From: Acidimicrobiaceae bacterium
GTDB taxonomy: Bacteria > Actinomycetota > Acidimicrobiia > Acidimicrobiales > Ilumatobacteraceae
Length of the DNA: 64,000 bases
Assembly: GCA_016722025.1 (NCBI GenBank)
Contig: JADKGZ010000009.1
Location: forward strand, 127,778 to 191,777
Reading direction: 5' to 3'
Every line of letters begins with the position of its first letter. Position 1 is the stretch's first letter. Positions 8,455 to 16,378 of this stretch are shown here, in pieces. A program made the translations under genes and the position numbers. Below the pieces are notes generated by a model, which had not been told where the DNA came from, did not search any database, and worked only from the letters and a program-made list of their open reading frames with translations.

Positions 8455-8736
8455 TTACGCGATCGCACCGGGCTTGCCGAGGAAGCGGTCCAGTTCGTGA
8501 TCGAACTGGTCGATGTTGCGCCGCAGCCACTCGATGAGCATCGCAGCGTGCTCCATCTCGTCGTTCATGTTGTGCAGCAGCACCGCCTTCAGCTCCGCGA
8601 CATCGCAATCGTCGGCGCGCTGGCGATACCAGTCCATCGCCTCCAGTTCCTCCATCAACGAGACGATTGCCTGATGCGAGGCGACGGTCGTTGCCGACAA
8701 CCGTTCGCGTGGTGCGTGGAGCTCTTCGCTGGACAT
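8455..8736 (-). CDS. Encapsulated-ferritin-like protein (EncFtn family)
   Basis: A 93-residue two-helix ferritin-like protein of the EncFtn type, which forms annular decamers and oxidises Fe(II) to Fe(III). The first helix carries LMEELEAMDWY (Glu29, Glu30, Glu32, Trp36, Tyr37) and the second HNMNDEMEHAAMLIEWLRR (Glu60 and His63). By alignment from memory with the Rhodospirillum protein these are the ferroxidase-centre ligands, all kept. Known members are cargo of encapsulin nanocompartments and end in a targeting peptide such as a GSL(R/K) motif. This one ends in FLGKPGAIA with no such tail, and no encapsulin shell gene lies nearby. RBS CAGGAGG precedes ATG 8736. Confidence 0.85.
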   Translation of the reverse strand: MSSEELHAPRERLSATTVASHQAIVSLMEELEAMDWYRQRADDCDVAELKAVLLHNMNDEMEHAAMLIEWLRRNIDQFDHELDRFLGKPGAIA

Positions 8737-8863
8737 GGTGCCTCCTGGGGTCTACCCGCGGTGTACCCAGCCGGCGACTTCCCCAAACTGGGAACGGCGT
8801 TGAGATCCACGTTTGCTCGCCAACGTGAGTGGGTACTGCGAGGGAGTTGAGAAAGGACTCACC

Positions 8864-9052
8864 ATGGACAACGCAGATCAGACCAAAGGCAAGTTGAAGC
8901 AGGCGCTGGGCGACCTCACCGACGACAAGTCGTTGCAGCATGAAGGCAAGGCCGACGAGGCCGCCGGCAAGCTGAAGGAGATCGTGAAGGACGCCGAGCA
9001 CAAGGTGGAAGAGCTCGTCGACGCCGCCAAGGAGAAGTTCGTCAAGCACTGA
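8864..9052 (+). CDS. CsbD family stress protein
   Basis: A 62-residue highly charged protein with the CsbD signature: an N-terminal NADQTKGKLKQALGDLTDD then GKADEAAGKLKEIVKDAEHK, giving two amphipathic helices. CsbD proteins are abundant general-stress proteins of unknown biochemical role. The start ATG 8864 follows GAAAGGACTCACC. It is divergent from the EncFtn-like gene and convergent with the gene at 9118; a hairpin between the latter two probably ends both transcripts. Confidence 0.9.
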   Translation: MDNADQTKGKLKQALGDLTDDKSLQHEGKADEAAGKLKEIVKDAEHKVEELVDAAKEKFVKH

Positions 9053-9064
9053 GCTCCGTCATCG

Positions 9065-9098
9065 CGGGCTGCCGGCGTTGGACCGCGTCGGCAGCCCG
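9065..9098. terminator. Bidirectional hairpin terminator
   Basis: A perfect 10-bp stem (CGGGCTGCCG at 9065-9074 with CGGCAGCCCG at 9089-9098) and 14-base loop lies between the convergent stops at 9052 and 9118. There is no U-tract, as is common for high-GC actinobacterial terminators. Confidence 0.65.
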
Positions 9099-9117
9099 TG
9101 TCAGTGCTCGTGAGCCG

Positions 9118-10176
9118 TCAGGAACGAGGCCCGAAGCGTCGACGGTCCCAGATCATGGTCTCGTAGGCTTCACCCACCTGGGCCGACCACTGCTGGAAGG
9201 CTCCTGCGTCGATCACCTGCACCGCCTGCTCGAGAGTGGCGCCGTCCTGCATCAGCACCTCGTGTGCGGCGGGTTCGGCGAGCACATCGCACAGGTGCAC
9301 CACATCGTCCACGGTGCGCACGCATGCTCGGCGGGTGGTGCCGTTGCTTCTCACGGTGGGCTTGAGCAGGCGGTAGAAGCGGTCGAGCTCGGCGTCGCTC
9401 ATGAAGCAGCAGAGCGTGTCGTCCCAGTCGAGCCACTCGCGGATCACCGGCCTGCCGACCGCCGCGTGGAAGAGGGGGTAGAGCCCGGCCGTCAGGTGCG
9501 GAGGCACCGCCTCCTGCAGCATCAGCTGCTGCAGCGCCCGGTAAGCGTGATAGCGGCGAAGCGTCTGCGTGTTGCCGGCCGTTGCCTCGGTCACCGTCGG
9601 GCGGCTGTGGTGCACACCGTGGTGGGCGAGCAGCCGCAAGAGATGGTCGCGTTGACCGTGCAGCCATGGGTCGGAGGCTGCATCGGTGGCATCGGCCAGC
9701 AGCGCGAGCACGAAGGCGGGGTCGGTCTCGGGGCGCACGATCGTCACCGGGCAGGCATCGAACAGTGCGGTCACGTCGCCGGAGAGACCCACGCCGTTGG
9801 CCGAGCCGATCTCGGCCAGCTGACGCAACGCGGCGACGTGGCGTGATCCGTCGATCACGACGAACTGCCCTGCGTGGTCGGCTGCTTCCCTCACGATGAT
9901 GCGACCCGTCAGCGACGAGGGTGTGCGCGCGATGGCGCTGATCAGCCCTTCCAGGCCGACGCCGCACAGACGCTGGTAGGAGCGCATCGGCACGAACGCG
10001 CGCATGAACGAGGCGTCGGCGGCGACCGAGGGGTCGTCGGCGAGCGACAGCTCGTCGCCGGGGTCGAGCAGCAGATGGTGCAATGGCACCGTTGCCAGGG
10101 TCAGCAGCGGGCGGGCGCCGACGCTCAGGTGGAGGTCGGCTTCGCCGGGAACGTGCTGTGCTGGAGACTGATCCAC
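9118..10176 (-). CDS. Hypothetical protein with ParB-like segment
   Basis: A 352-residue cytosolic protein. Around residues 90-120 it has FVVIDGSRHVAALRQLAEIG, reminiscent of the ParB/Srx fold motif in which a ligand-binding GxRR-like loop precedes a helix, but the exact motif is not kept. The remainder is mostly helical, with several His and Trp residues and two Cys (DDTLCCFM). There is no signal peptide. The family is not recognised and no function is proposed. It lies 48 bases after the DUF2505 gene on the same strand, so the two may be co-transcribed. Confidence 0.6.
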   Translation of the reverse strand: MDQSPAQHVPGEADLHLSVGARPLLTLATVPLHHLLLDPGDELSLADDPSVAADASFMRAFVPMRSYQRLCGVGLEGLISAIARTPSSLTGRIIVREAADHAGQFVVIDGSRHVAALRQLAEIGSANGVGLSGDVTALFDACPVTIVRPETDPAFVLALLADATDAASDPWLHGQRDHLLRLLAHHGVHHSRPTVTEATAGNTQTLRRYHAYRALQQLMLQEAVPPHLTAGLYPLFHAAVGRPVIREWLDWDDTLCCFMSDAELDRFYRLLKPTVRSNGTTRRACVRTVDDVVHLCDVLAEPAAHEVLMQDGATLEQAVQVIDAGAFQQWSAQVGEAYETMIWDRRRFGPRS

Positions 10177-10224
10177 CGTGAGGCCCTATCGGCCCGTCGG
10201 GCTGCGGCCTTGAGCCCGGTGTCG

Positions 10225-10782
10225 TCAGGTGGCGCCTCTGGGGGCTCGTTGCGCCGGCGACTTCTTGGCTCGTGCCCGCGGCTTCTTGCGTGCGGCGAGG
10301 TAACCGTCGTTGAACGCCTCCTCGGCCTGCAGCGTGCGTTGCACGTCGCCAGCCACGGACGACGCGAGCTTGCCGCCGAGCAACGGCAGCGAGCACTTCA
10401 CCTCGCCGTTGATCTCCACGATCGTGGTGCCGCCGGGGCCGGGCGCCATTCGCAGCGTGCCGCCAGCGCTCACCGGCACCCCCTTGGCCACCACCTCCCA
10501 CGTGCCGGTGCGCACGTTGGTGGCATCCGGTGCGCACCAGTGGTCGCGCTGCTCCACCGTGTTCATCGGCGCGAGCAGGCGCTTGGCGAAGCCGGGCACT
10601 TCCATGGGCACGCTGCGCTGCGAACGCAGCGACACCTCACCGAGATGATCGGTGTGCTCGAGCATCCGCAGGTCGCGGTGCCCCAGCGCCGTGTACTTCT
10701 CGGTCAGCACCGCCGGCGTGGTCATCATTGCGAACACCACGTCGGGTGTCGCGGCGTAGCGGTGAGTGGAGCCGACCTTCAT
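10225..10782 (-). CDS. DUF2505 (START/polyketide-cyclase-like) protein
   Basis: A 185-residue protein with the actinobacterial DUF2505 layout: an N-terminal strand and helix (STHRYAATPDVVFAMMTTPAV), the central VPGFAKRLLAPMNTVEQRDHW, and C-terminal VEINGEVKCSLPLLGGKLASSV before a basic Lys/Arg tail. The helix-grip fold implies a hydrophobic ligand pocket. The ligand is unknown. The C-terminal 25 residues are very basic and Ala-rich, which may mediate nucleic-acid or surface binding. Confidence 0.8.
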   Translation of the reverse strand: MKVGSTHRYAATPDVVFAMMTTPAVLTEKYTALGHRDLRMLEHTDHLGEVSLRSQRSVPMEVPGFAKRLLAPMNTVEQRDHWCAPDATNVRTGTWEVVAKGVPVSAGGTLRMAPGPGGTTIVEINGEVKCSLPLLGGKLASSVAGDVQRTLQAEEAFNDGYLAARKKPRARAKKSPAQRAPRGAT

Positions 10783-10847
10783 GAGCCCATCGTTGGCTGC
10801 ACCGGCGGCCGGTGGCAGGGCCCAAGGTCATCCGTGCACGGCAGCGC

Positions 10848-10955
10848 TCAGCCGTTCTTGCGGTCTTCCTTCTTGGCCTTCTTCACGTCGCGCTTCTCCT
10901 TCAGCGACTTTCCGGCCTTCTTGGCAGCGGGCTTCTGAGGTGACTTCGCGGGCAT
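10848..10955 (-). CDS. Small lysine-rich protein
   Basis: A 35-residue frame from ATG 10955 to TGA 10848, preceded by a strong AAGGGAGG about six bases upstream. About 14 of 35 residues are Lys; the core is a helix of alternating Lys and Ala/Glu (SLKEKRDVKKAKKEDRKNG). It lies just downstream of the WS/DGAT gene on the same strand. The strong ribosome site and composition support translation. It resembles short basic nucleoid-type tails, but the function is unknown. Confidence 0.55.
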   Translation of the reverse strand: MPAKSPQKPAAKKAGKSLKEKRDVKKAKKEDRKNG

Positions 10956-10970
10956 GTGCCCTCCCTTGGG

Positions 10971-12369
10971 TTAGTGCACCTTACGCCGAGCACGGCGCAA
11001 CAGCTCTTGCATTCCGGTCTCGATGCCGTCGGCGAGCACAGCCACATCGGGCACCGCGTCCCAGTCGCCGGTGACCCCGAACGAGATCTTCCCGTTGTAG
11101 GACAAGATGGCGACGCCGGTTCGTACGCCTTGCGACAGTGGCACGAACGGGAGGTACTCCAGCATCTCGCGGCCGCAGCGCGTAGAGCGGCACCTGCGGG
11201 CCGGGAACGTTGGTGGTCACGGTGTTGACGCTGCGTTGCGGCATGCGGCGCATCACGATGGCGGCGGTGCGGACACCCATCGAGAGCAGCGCCGGCGGCG
11301 CGAACCCTGCCATGTTGACCAGCATGCTGCCGGCCACGGCCTGGTGCGACTCCTTCAAGGTGGCCATCTGTGAGCGGATCGCGTGCAACCGCTCGATCGG
11401 GTCGGAGATGCCGACCGGGAGCTCGGCGATCATCGCCGACACCTGGTTGTTGGCGGTGCGATCGCCGGCGGCGCGCACCGAGACGGGCACGAGCGTGCGC
11501 ACGACGGCGTTGTCGATCTCGTCGCCTCGGCTGAGCAGCAGCTCGCGGAAGCCCTTGGTGATTGCCGCCAGCACCACGTCGTTGACGGTGCCGCCCAGCG
11601 CCGTTCGGATGGTCTTCACGTCGGCCAACGTGGTGCGCGCCCATGTCCATCGACGGTGGGGGCCGATCGTGCCCTCGATCGACAGCGGAGTGTTCGGGCG
11701 CAGGTGCTCGCCGAGCGCCTTCGCGCCCTGCACCACGTCGCTCAGGTTGGCCACCATCTTGCGCGGGCCGCGGAGCGACGCACGAGCCCAACGGGCGATC
11801 TCGTTGGGGCTGACGAGCGTCTCGCCGATGGCGTCGCGCACCAACTCGGCGTCGGACGGCTCGGCGGCCGGGTGCCAGTCGTCGGGTTCGGTGGGCGACC
11901 CCTGCGGTGATGCGTCGAGCACCAGCGCCATCAGGTCGGTGCCGGAGATGCCGTCGACCATGCAGTGGTGCACCTTGGAGATGAGGGCCCAGGAGCCGTC
12001 GGCAAGGCCCTCCACCATCCACACCTCCCACAACGGGCGGTTGCGATCCAGTTGTTGCGACATCAGGCGACCCATCAGGTTGCGCAGGTCCTGGTCGTCA
12101 CCGGGCGGGGGAAGGGCGGTGTGTCGAATGTGGAAGTCGATGCGGAAGTGCGGATCGTCGACCCACACCGGCCGGCCGATGCCGCCGGGCACGAAGCGCA
12201 CCTTCTGCCGGTAGCGCGGCACCAGCGGGAGGTGCCCGCGGAACAGATCGACGAGCGCCTCGTAGGTCGGAGCAGGGCCTTCGAAGCGCGCGCACGACGC
12301 GATGTGCATGTGGTTGACGCCGTCCTCGATGTGCAGGAACGTCGCGTCGAGAGGGCTCATCCGGTCCAT
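10971..12369 (-). CDS. Wax ester synthase/diacylglycerol acyltransferase (WS/DGAT), frameshifted
   Basis: A bifunctional acyltransferase that esterifies fatty acyl-CoA to diacylglycerol or long-chain alcohols, making storage lipid at the inner membrane. The N-terminus MDRMSPLDATFLHIEDGVNH and catalytic HHCMVDG (residues 134-140) are diagnostic, as is the later NNQVSAMIAELPVG and the NVPGPQVPLYAL segment. After that point the frame breaks. Removing one base near 11175 joins it to the expected ending (MLEYLPFVPLSQGV, SYNGKISFGVTGDWDAVPD), giving about 466 residues, which is normal. Start ATG 12369 follows GGAGG. The break is probably a sequence error. Confidence 0.85.
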
Positions 12370-12446
12370 CACGCCTCCAATGGTCGGCGTGCATCGTCGC
12401 GCCGATCGGCTCCCCGCAGGAGGGGCCAAGGTCACCCGTGGCCGGT

Positions 12447-12803
12447 TCAGCCCTCGGGGACGAGGCGACCGGCCTCGATGGCCACCATCGGGTTGCGGTT
12501 CTCGTCACCCGGCACGCCCAGCGACTCGCGGAACAGCGTGATCGCATGCATCGTGCCGGCCTCGTGCAGCCCCGCGTTCATGATGCGGTTCACCGAAGGG
12601 CTGAGGTCGCCGAACTCCATGCGAATGGCATGGGCGATGGCCTCGCTGGGGGTGTGGTCCTCGGCGAGCACCGAGTTCGGCTTCACGCCCCGCTTCGTCG
12701 CGGCCTTGCGCGGCTTGGCCGGAGCCTTGGCCGGCGCGGCCTTGGCGATGATCGGCCGGTCTTCAGCGAGCTGGTCGTCGGCGGGCTTCGGAGTGGTGGG
12801 CAT
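12447..12803 (-). CDS. Hypothetical protein with basic Ala/Pro/Lys linker
   Basis: A 118-residue protein. The first 50 residues are low-complexity (repeats of AKAPAKPRKAATKRG). The rest looks globular and helical (SEAIAHAIRMEFGDLSPSVN, GLHEAGTMHAITLFRESLGV). There is no signal peptide or recognised domain. It lies upstream of the WS/DGAT gene on the same strand, 77 bases away. ATG 12803 has GAAGGA upstream and was preferred to longer in-frame starts, which lack coding character. Confidence 0.6.
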   Translation of the reverse strand: MPTTPKPADDQLAEDRPIIAKAAPAKAPAKPRKAATKRGVKPNSVLAEDHTPSEAIAHAIRMEFGDLSPSVNRIMNAGLHEAGTMHAITLFRESLGVPGDENRNPMVAIEAGRLVPEG

Positions 12804-12985
12804 AGGTTCCTTCGCGGCAAGAGGGCGTGCGGCCCCTTGCGGACGGGTTGCAGACCGGCATGAGACTTCCGGGGAGTCTACCGCCGCCAGCGATGGCTCG
12901 GGATCTGATGTCGCGCCCCGTGCTTGCGGCCGGAAGGGGCTTAGGCCCCGTGCGTCGACGTGCCGGAGAGCGCACACTGCGAGGC

Positions 12986-14113
12986 GTGAAGCCGCTCCCC
13001 GATGGCGCCCGCGTGAACTCCCTGCTCGGCCGCAGCCTGTTGACCACGCACGACTGGTCTGTCGCCGACCTCGATGCGCTGCTGAGCGTCGCCGTGCGCC
13101 TGGAGGCGCTCGACCGCAGCGGGGTGGCCACCGACCTGCTGCCCAACGAGCTCGCCTATGCGATGTTCTTCGACAACTCCACTCGCACGAAGTCGGCGTG
13201 GGCGGGTGCCGCGGCGCGGTTGGGCATGCACCCGGTGATCGTGGACGGCTCCTCGACGCAGGTCTCGCACGGCGAAACAGCCGAGGAGACCGGTGCGATG
13301 CTGGGTATGAACGCCCATGCGCTGGGTGTGCGGCACGACCTGATCCTGGGTGAGGGCAACAGCTTCATGCGCGACGTGCTGCGCGGTATCACCGACTACC
13401 TGGCGGCCTCCGGTGACGCCCGGGTGGTGCCGGTGGTGAACCTGCAGTGCGATCTCGACCATCCGACGCAGTCGCTGGCCGACCTGATCTGGCTGCGCGA
13501 GCACTTCGGTGGCTCTGTCGCCGGGCGGCGGATCACGATGTCGTGGGCCTATTCGCCCAGCTACGCCAAGCCGCTGTCGGTGCCACAGGGCGTGGTGAGC
13601 CTGCTCACACGTTTCGGCGCGCATGTGACGCTGGCGCATCCGGAGGGCTACGAACTGCTGCCCGAGCCGATGCAGTGGGCAGCGGAAGGTGCCGTCGAGT
13701 CGGGTGGCTCGTTCAGGGTCACGAACGACATGGACGATGCGTTCGCCGGGGCGGAGGCGGTGTACCCGAAGTCGTGGGGACCGCACGCGTTGATGGCCGA
13801 GCGGGTGGTGGCGAACCGTGCCGGCGACAAGGTCGCCATGGCCGACATCGAGCGGCGGGCGCTGGAGCGCAACGCACAGCATCGCGACTGGATCTGCGAC
13901 GAACGGCGGATGGCGATGACCGCCGATGGTGGCACGGCGCTGTACCTGCACTGCCTGCCGGCCGACATCGGAGCCGAGGTGAGCCCCGGGGTGATGGACC
14001 GCTTCCGTGTGGCAGTCGCTCGCGAAGCGAACAAGAAGGTGTACGTGATCATGGCGCTGCTGGCGGCAGCCAAGGTCTCCGACCTGGCGAGCCGGCTCGC
14101 CGATGCTGGCTGA
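12986..14113 (+). CDS. ygeW: Knotted carbamoyltransferase YgeW-like
   Basis: About 375 residues of the aspartate/ornithine carbamoyltransferase fold. The carbamoyl-phosphate loop is DNSTRTKSAWAGA, followed by QCDLDHPTQSLADLIWLREH, the long AYSPSYAKPLSVPQG and AHPEGYELLPEP segments, VYPKSWGPHALM, NAQHRDWICDE and HCLPADI. These match E. coli YgeW, a knotted transcarbamylase-like protein of unknown substrate, better than ArgF, ArgI or PyrB. In E. coli YgeW belongs to the ygeW-ygeX-ygeY-hyuA cluster. Here a YgeY homologue follows 13 bases later. The start is uncertain: GTG 12986 gives an N-terminus close to the family, while ATG codons lie further upstream. Confidence 0.8.
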   Translation: MKPLPDGARVNSLLGRSLLTTHDWSVADLDALLSVAVRLEALDRSGVATDLLPNELAYAMFFDNSTRTKSAWAGAAARLGMHPVIVDGSSTQVSHGETAEETGAMLGMNAHALGVRHDLILGEGNSFMRDVLRGITDYLAASGDARVVPVVNLQCDLDHPTQSLADLIWLREHFGGSVAGRRITMSWAYSPSYAKPLSVPQGVVSLLTRFGAHVTLAHPEGYELLPEPMQWAAEGAVESGGSFRVTNDMDDAFAGAEAVYPKSWGPHALMAERVVANRAGDKVAMADIERRALERNAQHRDWICDERRMAMTADGGTALYLHCLPADIGAEVSPGVMDRFRVAVAREANKKVYVIMALLAAAKVSDLASRLADAG

Positions 14114-14126
14114 AATGGGGCCCGAG

Positions 14127-15697
14127 ATGACCGAACTGACGACGCTCGACCGAAGGGTTGCCGAACTGGCCGAACGGTACCGTCCGCTGGCGGTTGCGAT
14201 CCTGAAGGAGGCAATCCGCATTCCCGCCGACCAGGTCGACCTCCCCGTGGACAGTGGCGGCGACCCGCGCAGTGGACTGTCGAACCACGAGGGCAGCAGG
14301 CTGCGGTTCCTGCTCGACACGATCGTCGATGTCGGAGCGGTGCTGCACGCCGACGACGTAGGTTTCGACGACTACGGCAACCTGGTCTGGACGGTCACCA
14401 ACGCGTCGACGAGATGCCGCCCGACCACAAGCGCGTCATCTACTTCGATGGTCACTCCGACACGGTGCAGGCGCTGCGCGACCAGTGGCGCGACAAGCTG
14501 AAGGGTGCTGTCGACCCATACGACGGCTTGGTCGACGGCGCCGCGGTCGACCCCAGCTCGTTGCGGGCAGAGTTGGGTTACCTGCCACCCGACGACGAGT
14601 TGCACCATCTCGTGTTCGGCCGCGGCTCGGCCGACCAGCTGGCCGGTGTGGTGGCACAGATCGTGGCCACCAAGATCCTGCTGGAGCTGCGCGACGAGGG
14701 TGCTCTGCGCGGCTGCATCGTGCGTGCCTACGCCACGGCTGCCGAAGAGGACAACGACGGTGGCGGCCCTCGTCACCTCGTCGACCACGTGCTGCCGGGC
14801 GCGGCACCCGAACTGATCCCCGATGTCGTTGTGCTCACCGAGGGCACGGGCGATGCCGTGAAGGGCGCGTTGGGCATCTACCGCGGGCAACGCGGCCGGA
14901 TGCAGATCGAGGTCACGGTCACCGGTCGGTCATGCCATGGCTCGATGCCCGCGCTGGGCCTGAACCCGTTGGAGCACGGTGGGGCGATCCTCGCCGAGGC
15001 AGCGGTTCGGCATGCGAACGGTGAGGGGATGCTCGACCATCCGTTCATCGGTCGCGGCACGCGGACCGCTTCCTGGGCGACGCTGGACACGCCCAGCGAT
15101 TGCGCGGTACCGGAGTGCTTCACGTTTCGCTTCGATCGCCGGCTCACGGTCGGCGAGACACCGCAACAGGCGCTGGCCGAGATCGAGTCGCTCGATGCCG
15201 TGGCGGCCGCCCGCCTGGCCGGTCTCACGGTCGAGATCGTCGTGCCCCGCTACTCGCGGCGCACGTGGCGGGGCTACGCCGTGGACAACGCGCAGATCTA
15301 CCCGGGCTGGATCACTCCCGAGGATCACGCTGCCGTTCGCGCTGCCGTCGATTCCTACCGGCGTGTGGTCACCCCGTTCGTGGTGGAGCCTCCCGGAGGT
15401 GCCGCTGCCGGGGCCTTGCGCAGCACCCCCCGGGTCGACAAGTGGATCTTCTCCACCGACGGGGTCGGCTTCCCGATCCCGCTCGACAGCACGTCGATCA
15501 GCGTGCCCGCCGGCAAGCAGTGGGTGGTGTCCGGTGCGGTCCGCCACCCGGCGATGTTCGGCATCGGTGCCGGCATCGAGCAGAACACGCACCGCATCGG
15601 CGAGTGCGTCGACCAACGCGAGCTGCAGCACGCCATCGCCGTGCTGGCCCGCTTCCCGCGAGCATTCGCGGATCTGACGGGCACCGTCGACGGGTGA
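14127..15697 (+). CDS. ygeY: YgeY-like M20 metallohydrolase, frameshifted
   Basis: A di-zinc M20 peptidase/deacylase of the YgeY (selenium-metabolism-associated hydrolase) type. Conserved parts are YFDGHSDTV (first metal His and Asp), the catalytic-base region TAAEEDNDGGG, EGTGDAVKGALGIYRGQRGR, and GRSCHGSMPALG with the dimer-lid His. The first ~93 residues lie in another frame; adding one G near 14405 joins NLVWTVTNA to VDEMPPDHKRVIYFDG. The product would be about 523 residues, longer than E. coli YgeY (about 400); the extra is spread as insertions. It starts 13 bases after ygeW and probably forms one operon with it. It likely deacylates or cleaves a carbamoyl- or amino-acid-type substrate. 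Confidence 0.8.
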
Positions 15698-15705
15698 CCG
15701 CGCGA

Positions 15706-15767
15706 GCCGGCAGCGGGCCGGCAGCGAGCCGGCAGCGGGCCCGCAGCGGGCGGGCAGCGGGCGGGCC
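15706..15767. repeat. 11-bp tandem repeat, five copies plus partial
   Basis: Five head-to-tail copies of GCCGGCAGCGG, with single-base variants in units 2, 4 and 5, then a 7-base partial unit. They begin eleven bases after the YgeY stop. Not in frame with any supported gene. Confidence 0.85.
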
Positions 15768-15850
15768 AAGAAGAGCCGAAGGGCTCTGCGTTGCCGGTGT
15801 TTGCAGTCGCAACACTGTGGGTAGAGAAGTTCTCGAGCGAGGGGGTTCCG

Positions 15851-16300
15851 ATGTCCGGCCAGGAACAGAAGTCCATGATCGTTGTCGGTGTCGATGGTTC
15901 GGTGGACGGCAATCGGGCATTGAGCTGGGCGCTCGACGAGGCGCAGCACCATGGCATGAAGCTGGTGCTGGTGCACGGCATCGACCTCGGCATGTCGGGT
16001 GCCGACCCGTACGGCGGTGGCTACGTGCTGGAGAGCCTGCAGGAAGCCGGTCGCATGGCGTTGGAGGAGGCAGAGGTGGTCGCTGCGGCTCGCGGCGTGG
16101 AGACCGAGCAGCGGTTGGAGACCGGCTCGCCGGCGGCAGCGTTGATCGAGGCCTCGAAGGGTGCCGCGTTGCTCGTCGTCGGTTGCCGCGGGCACGGTGG
16201 TTTCGCCGGGCTGCTGCTGGGCTCGGTCTCGGCCACCTGTGTGCACCACGCACACTGCCCAGTGGTGGTCGTGCGCCCGCCCGACAAGGTCGACGACTAG
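15851..16300 (+). CDS. Universal stress protein (UspA family)
   Basis: A 149-residue UspA-domain protein. The first strand and loop (MIVVGVDGSVDGNRALSWAL) and the ATP-binding signature GCRGHGGFAGLLLGSVS near the C-terminus (the G-2x-G-9x-G-S/T pattern) are both present, so it is predicted to bind ATP. Single-domain length is normal. In actinobacteria such proteins respond to redox or energy stress. It is separated from ygeY by the tandem repeat and ends about 80 bases before the thiolase. Confidence 0.9.
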   Translation: MSGQEQKSMIVVGVDGSVDGNRALSWALDEAQHHGMKLVLVHGIDLGMSGADPYGGGYVLESLQEAGRMALEEAEVVAAARGVETEQRLETGSPAAALIEASKGAALLVVGCRGHGGFAGLLLGSVSATCVHHAHCPVVVVRPPDKVDD

Positions 16301-16378
16301 CGAGCATCCGCGCCCACCCCGAGTTCGGCGCCGGCCACGCTTCGGGCTGCGCGTGTGCGCGGCAGTACGGTTCGCCGC

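Noticed and set aside
8396..8864. Encapsulin shell gene beside the ferritin-like protein
   Set aside because: The flanking genes are an RsbRD-like domain and CsbD; neither has the HK97 fold length or motifs.
10848..12369. Premature end of the WS/DGAT as true pseudogenisation
   Set aside because: The lost C-terminus is present and perfect in the adjacent frame, and similar one-base breaks affect many essential genes, so sequence error is more likely.
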